A stretch of 64,000 nt of DNA, from positions 62,001-126,000 of the forward strand of contig CAWFEI010000009.1 in assembly GCA_963814915.1 (NCBI GenBank), written 5' to 3'. This document shows positions 34,607 through 42,934 of the stretch, in pieces. Made by a program: the position numbers and the translations under genes. Source of the DNA: VRUE01 sp963814915 (GTDB lineage Bacteria > Actinomycetota > Thermoleophilia > Solirubrobacterales > 70-9). Below the pieces are notes generated by a model. That model did no database searches. It saw only the letters and a list, made by a program, of their open reading frames with translations, and was not told where the DNA came from. Position 1 is the first letter of the stretch. Each line of letters opens with the position of its first letter.

Positions 34607-35497
34607 GCTGCGGATCATCGGCTCAAGCGAGATCATCCCCCTATCGACGGTCAACTCCCCACCTCGCGCCTGCTGCTCGCCTGTCCCGACCAGCCGGGCC
34701 TGATCGCCGCGGTCAGCGGCTTCCTCGCCGACGCCGGGCGCAACATCGTCGACGCCGACCAGCACTCCAGCCGCGAGGGGCGCTTCTTCATGCGAATGGC
34801 ATTCGACCCCGCCCCGGAGGAGGAGCGCGAGGCGCTCTACCGCCGCTTCGAGGAGCAGATCGCGACGCCGCTGCAGATGGAGCACCGCTTCGCCGAGTCG
34901 GCCGAGCGCAAGCGGGTGGCGATCATGGCCTCGCGCGAAGACCACTGCCTCTCCGACCTGCTCTGGCGCTGGCGCAGCGGCGAGCTCGAAGCCGATGTCG
35001 TCGCGGTCGTCTCCAACCATCCCGGCCATGCCGATCAGGTCGCCTCGCTCGGCCTCCCCTACCACCACGTGCCGGTCGCCGAGGGGCGGCGGGAGGAGGC
35101 TGAGGAGCGGATCCTCGAGCTGCTCGGCAGCGAGCTCGACCTGCTCGTGCTCGCCCGCTACATGCAGATCCTCTCGGCCGGCTTCCTGCGCGAGCTTGGC
35201 GCCCCGGCGATCAACATCCACCACAGCTTCCTGCCCGCCTTCGTCGGCGCCGACCCCTACGCGCGAGCACACGAGCGCGGCGTCAAGCTGATCGGCGCCA
35301 CCGCCCACTACGTGACCGAGGAGCTCGACGCCGGGCCGATCATCGACCAGGACGTGACCCGGGTCGGCCACGGCGACGAGATCGCCGACCTGGTCGGAAT
35401 CGGACGCGATGTCGAGCGGCTCGTCCTCGCCCGCGCGGTCAAGGCGCACCTCGACGACCGTGTCCTGCTTGACGGCGCCCGCACGATCGTCTTCTGA
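34574..35497 (+). CDS. purU: Formyltetrahydrofolate deformylase
   Basis: About 285-307 aa. An N-terminal ACT domain (LLLACPDQPGLIAAVSGFLA) is followed by the formyltransferase-type domain with NIHHSFLPAF and HYVTEELDAGPIIDQD, giving the catalytic Asn, His and Asp. It releases formate from 10-formyl-THF, feeding purine synthesis and balancing the folate pool. The start is doubtful: the only conventional codon is the GTG at 34574, inside the coding start of the divergent permease gene, while family length would suit a start near 34643, where only ATC is found. Confidence 0.88.
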   Translation: MVRTGGIGRSHAADHRLKRDHPPIDGQLPTSRLLLACPDQPGLIAAVSGFLADAGRNIVDADQHSSREGRFFMRMAFDPAPEEEREALYRRFEEQIATPLQMEHRFAESAERKRVAIMASREDHCLSDLLWRWRSGELEADVVAVVSNHPGHADQVASLGLPYHHVPVAEGRREEAEERILELLGSELDLLVLARYMQILSAGFLRELGAPAINIHHSFLPAFVGADPYARAHERGVKLIGATAHYVTEELDAGPIIDQDVTRVGHGDEIADLVGIGRDVERLVLARAVKAHLDDRVLLDGARTIVF

Positions 35498-35499
35498 TT

Positions 35500-35517
35500 A
35501 CTGGCTGACCAGCCAGT
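35500..35517. promoter_or_regulatory. Inverted-repeat operator before the P450 gene
   Basis: ACTGGCT and AGCCAGT are perfect complements separated by GACC, starting 3 nt after the purU stop and ending 5 nt before the P450 ATG. The ACTGGCT-type palindrome resembles TetR-family operators. No TetR gene is in the window. Confidence 0.5.
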
Positions 35518-35522
35518 TTTGT

Positions 35523-36884
35523 ATGGTGACGGCGATGGAGCAGGCGGCCGCCCAACGACCCGCGACGGCGCACCGGCCCGGGCGGCCACCCGGCAGGCGG
35601 CTGCCGGCCACGCTGCAGGTCGTCGCCTACGGCCGCGACCCGCTCGGCTTCCTGATCGACATGCAGCGGCGCTACGGCGACGTCTTCTCGATCTCCTTCC
35701 CGTTCTTCAAGGGGCTGGTCTACGTCGCCGACCCGGCGCTGGTCAAACAGCTCTTCACCACCCCGCCCGAGCAGGCCCACGCCGGCGAGGCGAATGCCAC
35801 GGTGCTCGAGCCGGCGCTGGGCCCGCACTCGGTCCTCACCCTCGACGAGGCGCCGCACATGCGCCAGCGCAAGCTCCTGCTGCCGCCCTTCCACGGCAAG
35901 CGGATCGAGCGCTACGGCGAGCTGATTCGAGAGGCGACCCTGCGCGAGATGGAGAGCTGGCCGGTCGGAGAACCCTTCGCCCTGCGCCCCCACACCCAGC
36001 GGATCACCCTCGCGGTGATCATGCGCGCCGTCTTCGGCATCGAGGACGAGCAGCGGCTGACCCGTTTTGAGGGCCTGGTCGAGCGCTTCGCGGGGCGGCT
36101 CAGCATGATCACGGCCATCCCGCCGCTGCGCCGCGACTTCGGCCGCTGGAGCCCCTGGGCGCGCTTCGTCGCCGCCCGTGAGGCGCTCGACGCCTTCGTC
36201 TACGAACAGATCGCACTGCGCCGTGCCGAGATCGCCGGCAGCGACGACGAGCCCGAAGACGTGCTCTCGCTACTGATGGCGGCGCGCCACGAAGACGGCA
36301 GCCCGATGAGCGACGCCGAACTGCGCGACGAGCTGGTCACCGTGCTCGTCGCCGGCCACGAGACCACCGCGACCGGCCTCGCCTGGGCGATCGAGCGGCT
36401 ACTGCGCAACCCGCGGGTGCTGACCAAGCTGCGCGACTCGGTCGCCGCCGGCGAGGACGAGTACATCGACGCGACGATCAAGGAGACGCTGCGGGCGCGG
36501 CCGGTCCTGGTCGACGTCGCGCGCAAGCTGACCGCGCCGCTTGAGATCGGCGGCTACCGGCTGCCGACCGGGACCTACGTGATGGCGGCGATCGCCGCCC
36601 TGCATTACCGAGAGGACCTGTTCCCCGATCCGCAGGAGTTCCGCCCCGAGCGCTTCCTCGGCGAGAAGACCGACAACTATGCCTGGATCCCCTTCGGCGG
36701 CGGGGTGCGACGCTGCATCGGCGCCGCCTTCGCCGAATACGAGATGCGGATCGTGCTGCGGGCGATCCTCGAGCGGGCCGAGCTCAGCGCCCCCGACCCG
36801 AAGCCCGAAAAGGTCACAGTGCGCAACATCACCCTCGCCCCCGCGAAGGGGACGATGGTCAGCCTCGACCGGCCGTTGCGCTAG
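35523..36884 (+). CDS. Cytochrome P450
   Basis: 453 aa (449 if the ATG at 35535 is used). The I-helix oxygen motif is AGHETTA, the ExxR motif is ETLR, and the heme loop is FGGGVRRCIGAAFAEYE with the axial Cys. No membrane anchor is seen, so it is a soluble bacterial class needing ferredoxin and a reductase; a suitable Cx2Hx2C ferredoxin and FAD reductase are encoded at 50.9-52.3 kb. The substrate is unknown. A palindrome just before the start suggests its own repressor control. Its 3' end overlaps the convergent ABC-F gene by 26 nt. Confidence 0.93.
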   Translation: MVTAMEQAAAQRPATAHRPGRPPGRRLPATLQVVAYGRDPLGFLIDMQRRYGDVFSISFPFFKGLVYVADPALVKQLFTTPPEQAHAGEANATVLEPALGPHSVLTLDEAPHMRQRKLLLPPFHGKRIERYGELIREATLREMESWPVGEPFALRPHTQRITLAVIMRAVFGIEDEQRLTRFEGLVERFAGRLSMITAIPPLRRDFGRWSPWARFVAAREALDAFVYEQIALRRAEIAGSDDEPEDVLSLLMAARHEDGSPMSDAELRDELVTVLVAGHETTATGLAWAIERLLRNPRVLTKLRDSVAAGEDEYIDATIKETLRARPVLVDVARKLTAPLEIGGYRLPTGTYVMAAIAALHYREDLFPDPQEFRPERFLGEKTDNYAWIPFGGGVRRCIGAAFAEYEMRIVLRAILERAELSAPDPKPEKVTVRNITLAPAKGTMVSLDRPLR

Positions 36885-38778
36885 TCCCATCGACTTCCGC
36901 TTCGGCCGCCTCCCACTGCGTGTAGAGCTCGGCGACGGCCTGCCTGGCGGCGGCGTGGCGCGCTTCCGCGCGCTCGGCCCGGCCCGGGCTCGACCAGGCT
37001 TCGGGGTCCGACAATTCCTCCTCGAGCTCGCGCAGCTCGGACTCGGCCCGCTCGATCCGCTCGGCCAGGCGGCCGGCCTTGCGGGCCGCCTTCTTCGCCT
37101 CGCGGCCGGTATTGCGGCCACCGCCGGACGCCGGCGCGGGCCTGGCCGCCTGCGTCGCCGCCTCGGCCCGGGCTTCGCCCTCGTCACGCTCGCGCTGGTA
37201 GGTCGCCCAGCCGCTCTCGTGGCTGTTCAGCTCGCCGCCCTCACAGACCACGGTGCGGGTGCCGACGGCCTCGAGCAGCGCCCGGTCGTGGGAGACGAGG
37301 ACGACCGCGCCCTCGAAGGCCAGCAGCGCGTCCTCGAGTGCCTCGCGGCTCTCGATGTCGAGGTGGTTGGTCGGCTCGTCGAGGACCAGCACATTGGCGC
37401 CCGAGGCGACCAGGATCGCCAGCGAGAGCCGCCGCTGCTCACCGCCGGAGATGTCGCTGAGCTGCTTCTGGGCGTCGGCGCCGGAGAATAGGAAGCCGCC
37501 GAGCAGGTCGCGCGCCTTCGGCCCGCTCAGGCCCGTCTCGCGCTGGGCGGCGTCGAGCACCGTCCCCTCCCCCGCCGCCGTGTCGGCGTGCTGGGAGAGG
37601 TAGCCGAGCTTGACGTTGTGGCCGAGTCGGACCGAGCCTGCGGCCGGCTCGCGGCGGCCGGCCAGGGTCTCGATCAGGGTCGTCTTGCCGGAGCCGTTGG
37701 GGCCGACGAGGACTACGTGCTCGCCGCGCTCGAGTTCGAGCCGGGCGTCCTCGAGCAGCGTGCGGCCGGGGACCTCGACCGTCGCGCCGACCAGCTTCAG
37801 CACGACGCGGCCGGGGCGCTCGGGCGCGACGAAGGAGAAGCGCAGGCGCCGCCGGTCGCGCTGCTCGGCCTCCACCCCGTCGCGCTTGATCTTGTCGATC
37901 TGTTTCAGCCGCGACTGGGCCTGGCGGGCCTTGGTCGCCTTGTAGCGGAAGCGCTCGACGAACTGCTCCATACGGGCGATCTCCGCCTCCTGGCGCTCGA
38001 TCGCCTTGCCGCGGGCGATCTCGCGTGCGGCCTGCTCCTTGCGCCAGGCGTGCCACGGCCCGGCGAAGAAGCGCGCCCGCTGCGCCTCGAGCTCCAGCAC
38101 CGAGGTGCCGACCGCCTCGAGGAACCAGCGGTCGTGGGCGACCAGGACGACGGCGGCGTCGAGATCGCGCAGGTAGCGCTCCAACCACTCCAGCGAGGGG
38201 ATATCGAGGTGGTTCGTCGGCTCGTCGAGCAGCAGCAGGTCCGGCCGCGTGGCGAGCGCCCGCGCCAGCGAGGCACGGGTCAGCTCGCCGCCGGAGAAGG
38301 TGGACAGCGAGCGCTCGGCCTCCTCGCCGCCGAACCCGAGCCCGCGCAGGACGGCGAGCACGCCGTCGCGCCAGCGGTAGCCGCCCCCGTGCTCGAGCCG
38401 GTGCTGTGCGTCGGCGTAGGCAGCCAGCGTCTCCTCACCGGTGTCGCCGCCCCCCATCGCCGCCTCCAACCGCTCCAGCTCGGCCTCCGTCTCAAGCATC
38501 TCGGCGCGGCCGGAGAAGACGTACTGGCCCAGCGACATCCCCGTGTCGCGCGGCGGCCGTTGGTCGTGCAAGGCGACGCGGGCGCCTTTCTGCAAAACGA
38601 GGCTGCCCGCGTCGGGAGTGAGCTCCCCGGCGAGCAGGCGCAGCAGCGTCGACTTGCCGGCCCCGTTGCGGCCGGAGAGGGTCATCCGCTCGCGCGGCTC
38701 GAGCTTGAACGAGACGCCCTCGAAGAGCAGCTTGCCGCCGAGGTGCATGTCGAGCGAGGTTGCGGTCGCGATCGCCAT
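36859..38778 (-). CDS. ABC-F family ATPase
   Basis: 639 aa, two ABC domains in one chain without membrane spans: Walker A GRNGAGKS and GPNGSGKT, signatures FSGGELTRASLARAL and ISGGEQRRLSLAIL, Walker B LLLLDEPTNHLD and VLVLDEPTNHLD. A long basic helical linker separates them and a charged coiled-coil tail rich in Ala, Arg and Glu ends the protein. ABC-F proteins act on the ribosome (EttA/Uup types) or protect it from antibiotics; which type cannot be told. TAACGT lies 8 nt before the ATG. Confidence 0.92.
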   Translation of the reverse strand: MAIATATSLDMHLGGKLLFEGVSFKLEPRERMTLSGRNGAGKSTLLRLLAGELTPDAGSLVLQKGARVALHDQRPPRDTGMSLGQYVFSGRAEMLETEAELERLEAAMGGGDTGEETLAAYADAQHRLEHGGGYRWRDGVLAVLRGLGFGGEEAERSLSTFSGGELTRASLARALATRPDLLLLDEPTNHLDIPSLEWLERYLRDLDAAVVLVAHDRWFLEAVGTSVLELEAQRARFFAGPWHAWRKEQAAREIARGKAIERQEAEIARMEQFVERFRYKATKARQAQSRLKQIDKIKRDGVEAEQRDRRRLRFSFVAPERPGRVVLKLVGATVEVPGRTLLEDARLELERGEHVVLVGPNGSGKTTLIETLAGRREPAAGSVRLGHNVKLGYLSQHADTAAGEGTVLDAAQRETGLSGPKARDLLGGFLFSGADAQKQLSDISGGEQRRLSLAILVASGANVLVLDEPTNHLDIESREALEDALLAFEGAVVLVSHDRALLEAVGTRTVVCEGGELNSHESGWATYQRERDEGEARAEAATQAARPAPASGGGRNTGREAKKAARKAGRLAERIERAESELRELEEELSDPEAWSSPGRAERAEARHAAARQAVAELYTQWEAAEAEVDGTSATAGRG

Positions 38779-38785
38779 CGCGCCT

Positions 38786-38791
38786 ACGTTA
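38786..38791 (-). promoter_or_regulatory. -10 box for the ABC-F gene
   Basis: TAACGT on the minus strand ends 8 nt before the ATG, with no Shine-Dalgarno in between; a leaderless start is predicted. Confidence 0.35.
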
Positions 38792-38821
38792 CGAAACGAG
38801 GCGCCTCGCGCCCTGCGCCGT

Positions 38822-39505
38822 TCAGTGGATCAGGGCGATGACGCCGCGGGCGATCATCAGCAGGCCCAGAGTCGCCGCGGTTCTTATGCCCCAGATGCGG
38901 CCGCGTTCGCTCAGCCTGTGCTTGAAGCGCTCAATCGCCTTCGGCGTCCAGTCGGGGGCGAAGGTGTAGGCCAGCAGAGGTATCTCCAGCAGCATCAGCA
39001 TGATCACGTTGAAGGCGAGGATCACGCCGACGGTCGCCGGGTCGGTCAGTTCCTCGTCGGCGATCCGGTAGAGGGCGGTGATGTAGGTGGCCCCCGGCAG
39101 GGTGAGCACGGCGCCCACGGCGAAGGTGACCCGGGCCGAGCCGCGACCGAGGAACTGCTGCCAGCGCGGCGGGCCCTGCGGCCCCTTCGCTGCCTTGCGC
39201 TCGCGGCGCCGCTCGGCCAGCGGCCGGTCGCGGCCGGTGCCGAGGACATAGGCGACGACCAGCGCGAGACAGCCGAGCAGGATGTCCTCACCCGGCCCGA
39301 GCGTGGCCTTGGTCGTTTGGGCGATGCCCGAGTCGCGCAGGCTGAAGACGATGATCAGGCCGAGCGTGATGCTCGTCATCGCGGCGCCGAGCAGGTAGCC
39401 GAACAGGAGCCGCTTCGGGTGCGGCAGAATCAGCATCACCGTCGTCGCCGCGAGCAGGCTCGGGTAGAGCGCGGCGAGAAAAGCGAGAAGGAAGACGTCG
39501 CCCAC
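38822..39505 (-). CDS. GAP-family (Sap/LysE-like) membrane protein
   Basis: 227 aa with about six membrane spans in two groups of three, separated by a basic cytoplasmic loop (RRRERKAAKGPQGPPRWQQF). The N-terminus LLAFLAALYPSLLAATTVML and the layout match the mycobacterial sulfolipid-1-addressing (Sap/GAP) family, linked to glycolipid export; the LysE fold is related. TAGGCT ends exactly 7 nt before the GTG start. Confidence 0.7.
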   Translation of the reverse strand: MGDVFLLAFLAALYPSLLAATTVMLILPHPKRLLFGYLLGAAMTSITLGLIIVFSLRDSGIAQTTKATLGPGEDILLGCLALVVAYVLGTGRDRPLAERRRERKAAKGPQGPPRWQQFLGRGSARVTFAVGAVLTLPGATYITALYRIADEELTDPATVGVILAFNVIMLMLLEIPLLAYTFAPDWTPKAIERFKHRLSERGRIWGIRTAATLGLLMIARGVIALIH

Positions 39506-39511
39506 GCGATC

Positions 39512-39517
39512 AGCCTA
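39512..39517 (-). promoter_or_regulatory. -10 box for the GAP-family gene
   Basis: TAGGCT on the minus strand ends 7 nt before the GTG start codon. It is the same hexamer as that before the crotonase gene. Confidence 0.4.
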
Positions 39518-39556
39518 CTCGCCAGGTCGCCGCACGGCCGTCGATGACGCGGACAG

Positions 39557-39914
39557 TGGAGGCGGCCGGAATTGAACCGGCGTCTCTGGCCGTAGCGCGA
39601 AGGCTTCTACAGGTTTAGCCGGCGCTTGATTCTCGGCTCCCGGGGTCCGCGCCGGCGGGCACTACGGGAGACAAAGCCCTCTGAATTTTCCCCTGGCGGA
39701 CGGGGCGATCCGCTCGGGTAAGCCCGCAATTGAAGCCGGTGCCCCTCTCCGCGGGCTGGAAAGGGCCGACTCTCACTCACCTAGATCTAACTAGGCAGCG
39801 AGGGCGAACTCATGGTCCGCACGTATTGGTTGGTGTCGGTGTTTAACGAGGCCTCCGACAACCTCGACCTGCAACCGTTCGCACGGATCGACCAGATCGA
39901 AGCCTGTCGCCCCC
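39557..39914 (-). ncRNA. ssrA: Transfer-messenger RNA
   Basis: 358 nt, one piece. The 5' GGGGGCG pairs with 3' CGCCTCC as the acceptor stem, followed by discriminator A; CCA is not encoded. The T arm reads GGTTCAATTCC. The first pseudoknot is formed around CGAGG/CCTCG and TGTCGG/CCGACA. The open frame resumes at GCG (39818-39820) and ends with TAG at 39791, giving the encoded tag ADHEFALAA, which follows the Ala brought by the RNA itself. ALAA is the usual protease-recognised end. It rescues stalled ribosomes with SmpB, encoded 3 kb away. Confidence 0.95.
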
Positions 39915-39931
39915 ATGCTATGTGGCCACCG

Positions 39932-39941
39932 ATTGTACGCT
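39932..39941. promoter_or_regulatory. Candidate bidirectional promoter for ssrA and the oxidoreductase gene
   Basis: ATTGTACGCT reads TACAAT toward tmRNA (minus) and TACGCT toward the FAD oxidoreductase (plus), sharing the central TA. The plus box ends 8 nt before the GTG; the minus box would give a precursor with a short leader before the mature 5' G at 39914. Confidence 0.5.
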
Positions 39942-39948
39942 GATAGTC

Positions 39949-41325
39949 GTGGCAGAGCGCGAATTCGACGTGATCGTGATTGGCGCCGGCGCCCCCGGCG
40001 AGGTCTGCGCGGGGCGCCTGGCCGACGGTGGCCTCTCGGTCGCGATCGTCGAGAGCCACCTGGTCGGCGGCGAGTGCTCCTACTACGCGTGCATGCCCTC
40101 GAAGGCCCTGCTGCGCCCCGGAGAGCTGCTCGCCGAGGCGCGCCGCGTGCCCGGCACGAGCGCCGCGGTGACCGGCGGGCTCGATCCACAGGCTGTGCTC
40201 GACCGCCGCGACGAGGTGACCCACGACCTCGACGACTCCGGCCAGCTGCCCTGGCTCGAAGAACGCGGAATCGAGCTCTTCCGCGGTGAGGGCCGGCTCG
40301 ACGGCGAGCGGCGGGTTGTCGTCGGCGAGCAGATACTCGTCGCCGCGCGGGCGGTGGTGATCGCCAACGGCAGCGGCGCGGCGATGCCCCCGCTCGAGGG
40401 CATCGACACGGTTCGCGCCTGGAACAACCGGGACGCGACCGCCGCGAAGCGGGTCCCGCGGAGCATGATCGTCCTCGGTGGCGGGCCGGTCGGCTCCGAG
40501 CTCTCCCAGGCCTGGTCGACCCTGGGCACGACGGTAACCCTGATCGAGGGCGGCGAACGCCTGCTGGCGCGCGAGGAGCCCTTCGCCGGAGAGCAGGTGG
40601 CCGCCTCGCTGCGCGAGGCCTACGGGGTCGACGTGCGCACCGGGGTGCTCGCAGAGCGGGTCTCCTCCGGCGGCGAGGGAGTCGCCGTCGAGCTGAGCGA
40701 TGGTGGACGTGCCGAGGCCGAGGAGCTCCTGGTCGCGATCGGCCGCGCTCCCCGCACGCAAGGGCTCGAGCTCGGGTCGGCGGGTGTCGAGACCGACGAG
40801 CACGGCTTTCTGGGGACCGACGACAAACTGCGGGTCGGCGGCCGCGAATGGCTCTACGCGGTCGGCGACGCCAACGGCCGCTCGCTGTTCACCCACATGG
40901 GCAAGTACCAGTCCTGGGTCGCCGCCGAGAACCTGCTGGGCCGCCCGGTCGAAGCGCTCGCCGAAGGCCTCGGCTCGCCTCGGGTCACCTTCACCGATCC
41001 CCAAGTTGCAGCGGTCGGCAAGACGCTCGCGCAGGCCGAAGAGGCGGGCATCGACGCGCGGGCGATCGACGTGCCCACCGATGGCACGGCCGGCGCGAGC
41101 TTCTACGGCAAGGGGACCGGCGGCACGTCCCGCCTCGTGGTCGACCAGGAGCAGGAGACGATCGTCGGCGCAACCTTCGCCGGCTTCGAGACCGCCGAGT
41201 TCCTCCAGGCCGCCACGGTCGCACTGCTCGGCGAGGTGCCGATGCCTCGCCTGCGGCACGCGGTTGCCGCCTACCCGACGCGCAGCGAGGTCTGGCTCAA
41301 GCTGCTCGAGGCGTACGGGCTCTAG
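39949..41325 (+). CDS. Class I pyridine nucleotide-disulfide oxidoreductase
   Basis: 458 aa, dihydrolipoamide dehydrogenase/mercuric reductase-like flavoprotein. FAD loop VIVIGAGAPGEVCAG, redox pair in GGECSYYACMPSKALL (CxxxxC), NAD loop IVLGGGPVGSELSQAW and the second FAD motif YAVGDANG are present. In the dimer-interface region, where the lipoamide family has HPT with the catalytic His, this protein reads AAYPTRSE. Disulfide reduction chemistry may thus differ. The GTG at 39949 is preceded by TACGCT at leaderless spacing; an in-frame GTG also exists 9 codons earlier. Confidence 0.85.
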   Translation: MAEREFDVIVIGAGAPGEVCAGRLADGGLSVAIVESHLVGGECSYYACMPSKALLRPGELLAEARRVPGTSAAVTGGLDPQAVLDRRDEVTHDLDDSGQLPWLEERGIELFRGEGRLDGERRVVVGEQILVAARAVVIANGSGAAMPPLEGIDTVRAWNNRDATAAKRVPRSMIVLGGGPVGSELSQAWSTLGTTVTLIEGGERLLAREEPFAGEQVAASLREAYGVDVRTGVLAERVSSGGEGVAVELSDGGRAEAEELLVAIGRAPRTQGLELGSAGVETDEHGFLGTDDKLRVGGREWLYAVGDANGRSLFTHMGKYQSWVAAENLLGRPVEALAEGLGSPRVTFTDPQVAAVGKTLAQAEEAGIDARAIDVPTDGTAGASFYGKGTGGTSRLVVDQEQETIVGATFAGFETAEFLQAATVALLGEVPMPRLRHAVAAYPTRSEVWLKLLEAYGL

Positions 41326-41332
41326 CGCGCGC

Positions 41333-42910
41333 TCAGATCTTCGCGCGGCGCTTGATGTCTTCGGCGAACTCGCGCGGCAACCCCGGTATCTCGTCGAGTT
41401 CGTCGATCGACTGGAAACGGCCGACCCGCTCGCGGTGGGCCAGCAGCCTGGTCGCCTGGGTGACGGAGAGGCCGTGGCCGCGTAGCTGCTCGAAGCTGAC
41501 GTTGTTGAGTTCGATCGTCTCGCCCGCCTGCGCGGCGGCGGGCGGTGGGCCACCCGGCTGCTCCGCGGGCGGAGGTTGCGGCGAAGGGGGCGGCGGCGGG
41601 CCCGGCCCGGGACCCGGCGTCGGGGGCTCGGGTGGTGGGCCCGGCTGAGGCTCGGGCGCGGGCGGCGGTGGCTCAGGGGCGGGCGGCTGCGGCGTCGGCG
41701 GCGGTGGCTCAGGGGCGGGCGGCGGCGAGGGGGCGGGCGGCGGCGGTGTCGGGGGCTGGGGCGGCGGAGGCGGAGGCCCTCCCTGGACGGTGCCGAGCAC
41801 CGCCTGCTCTGCCTCTGCGGCGCGCCGCTCGGCTTCCCGGGCGCGCTCCTCGGCCTGGGCGACGCTCTCCTCGATTTCCCGCAGGCGCTGCTGGCGCTCG
41901 GACTCCTGTGCCTTCAACTGCGAGAGGCGCTCGGCCTCGGCCGCCCGGCGTTCCGCGGCTTTGGTCCGCTCCTCGATCTGGCGCAGTCGCTCCTGGGCCT
42001 CGGCGAGCGAGCGCTCCTGCGCTTGGCGCTCCTCCTGAAGACGGTGTTCGGCGGTCTGCATGTCGGGAGCGACCGCGGGGGCGGGCGCCGGGGGCTCGGA
42101 AGGGACCGCGGCCATGCTCTGGGTCGTCTGGCCGGACTCGGCCTGCGCCCGGCGCAAGTCGGCCTCGCGTTGGAGGCGCTCGGCCTCCTCGATCCGCCTG
42201 TCGGCCTCGGCGCGAATCCGCTCCTCCTCGTGCTGGATCTCGGCCACCTTGTCGTGTACGCGCTGTTCGGCGGCAGCCGGGTCGTAGCCACTCTGGGCCG
42301 GCGGAATCGGCTGCGGCGGCACCGGTGGCTGCGGCGGCGGAGTCGGCGGAGCGAACTGAGTCTGCGGCGCCGATTGCGGCACTCCTTGAGCGGGAGCCTG
42401 CTGAGGTGGGACCGGGGTCGGCGGAGCAGTTGGCGGCACTGCGTTCTCCTGCTCGTAGAGCGCCCGCTCCTGCGCGGCGCGCGCGGCGGCGAGCTCCCGC
42501 TCGGCCTTGGCGGCTTCCTTCTTGGCACGGCGCCCGGAGCGGCGTCCGGTGCGTGGCTTGTGACGCTTGTCGGCTCGCTTCCTGGCCTTCTCCTCGCGCC
42601 GCCGCTTGGCCTCTTCGCTGCGCCGCTTGCGATGTTCAACGCGCGCCGCGCGCTGCTGCTCGCGGGCGAGCTTGCGCTTCTCCTTGGCACTTACGGGCTG
42701 CGCGGGGGCGGGCGGCGGGGTCGACGCCGCGGCAACGGCCGCCGGTGCCTGCGGGGCGCCCGGCGGCGGCGTGCTCGGGGCTGCGCCTTTCTTCTGCTGC
42801 TTTTCCTTGTTGCGGCGCTGGACGACGCTTATCGCCAGCAGCAACACGAGGATCGCCACGACCAGCCCGGCGACGAAATATTGAACGTTGTTACTGACGA
42901 AGTCAGCCAT
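41333..42910 (-). CDS. Membrane-anchored coiled-coil, polyproline and helix-hairpin-helix protein
   Basis: 525 aa. One membrane span at about 11-31 (FVAGLVVAILVLLLAISVV), a very basic Lys/Arg region to about 135, Pro-rich spacers, two charged coiled-coil blocks (about 215-260 and 290-375), a polyproline stretch of about 70 residues, then a ComEA-type HhH domain: IELNNVSFEQLRGHGLS, AHRERVGRFQSIDELDEIPG. HhH domains of this type bind DNA backbone. It lies 24 nt after smpB on the same strand. Sequence suggests cytoplasmic DNA tethering to the membrane; no known name. Confidence 0.8.
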   Translation of the reverse strand: MADFVSNNVQYFVAGLVVAILVLLLAISVVQRRNKEKQQKKGAAPSTPPPGAPQAPAAVAAASTPPPAPAQPVSAKEKRKLAREQQRAARVEHRKRRSEEAKRRREEKARKRADKRHKPRTGRRSGRRAKKEAAKAERELAAARAAQERALYEQENAVPPTAPPTPVPPQQAPAQGVPQSAPQTQFAPPTPPPQPPVPPQPIPPAQSGYDPAAAEQRVHDKVAEIQHEEERIRAEADRRIEEAERLQREADLRRAQAESGQTTQSMAAVPSEPPAPAPAVAPDMQTAEHRLQEERQAQERSLAEAQERLRQIEERTKAAERRAAEAERLSQLKAQESERQQRLREIEESVAQAEERAREAERRAAEAEQAVLGTVQGGPPPPPPQPPTPPPPAPSPPPAPEPPPPTPQPPAPEPPPPAPEPQPGPPPEPPTPGPGPGPPPPPSPQPPPAEQPGGPPPAAAQAGETIELNNVSFEQLRGHGLSVTQATRLLAHRERVGRFQSIDELDEIPGLPREFAEDIKRRAKI

Positions 42911-42934
42911 ACGCCCTCCTCATACCACGCGAAG

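Noticed and set aside
39557..39640. A separate tRNA gene suggested by GGTTCAATTCC and an acceptor-like 3' end
   Set aside because: The acceptor pairs with GGGGGCG 350 nt away, and pseudoknots plus a tag frame lie between, so it is the tRNA-like end of tmRNA.
41600..41790. Short tandem GGCGG-type repeats resembling a repeat array
   Set aside because: They encode the polyproline stretch of the HhH protein; units vary and there are no spacers, so not a CRISPR array or satellite.
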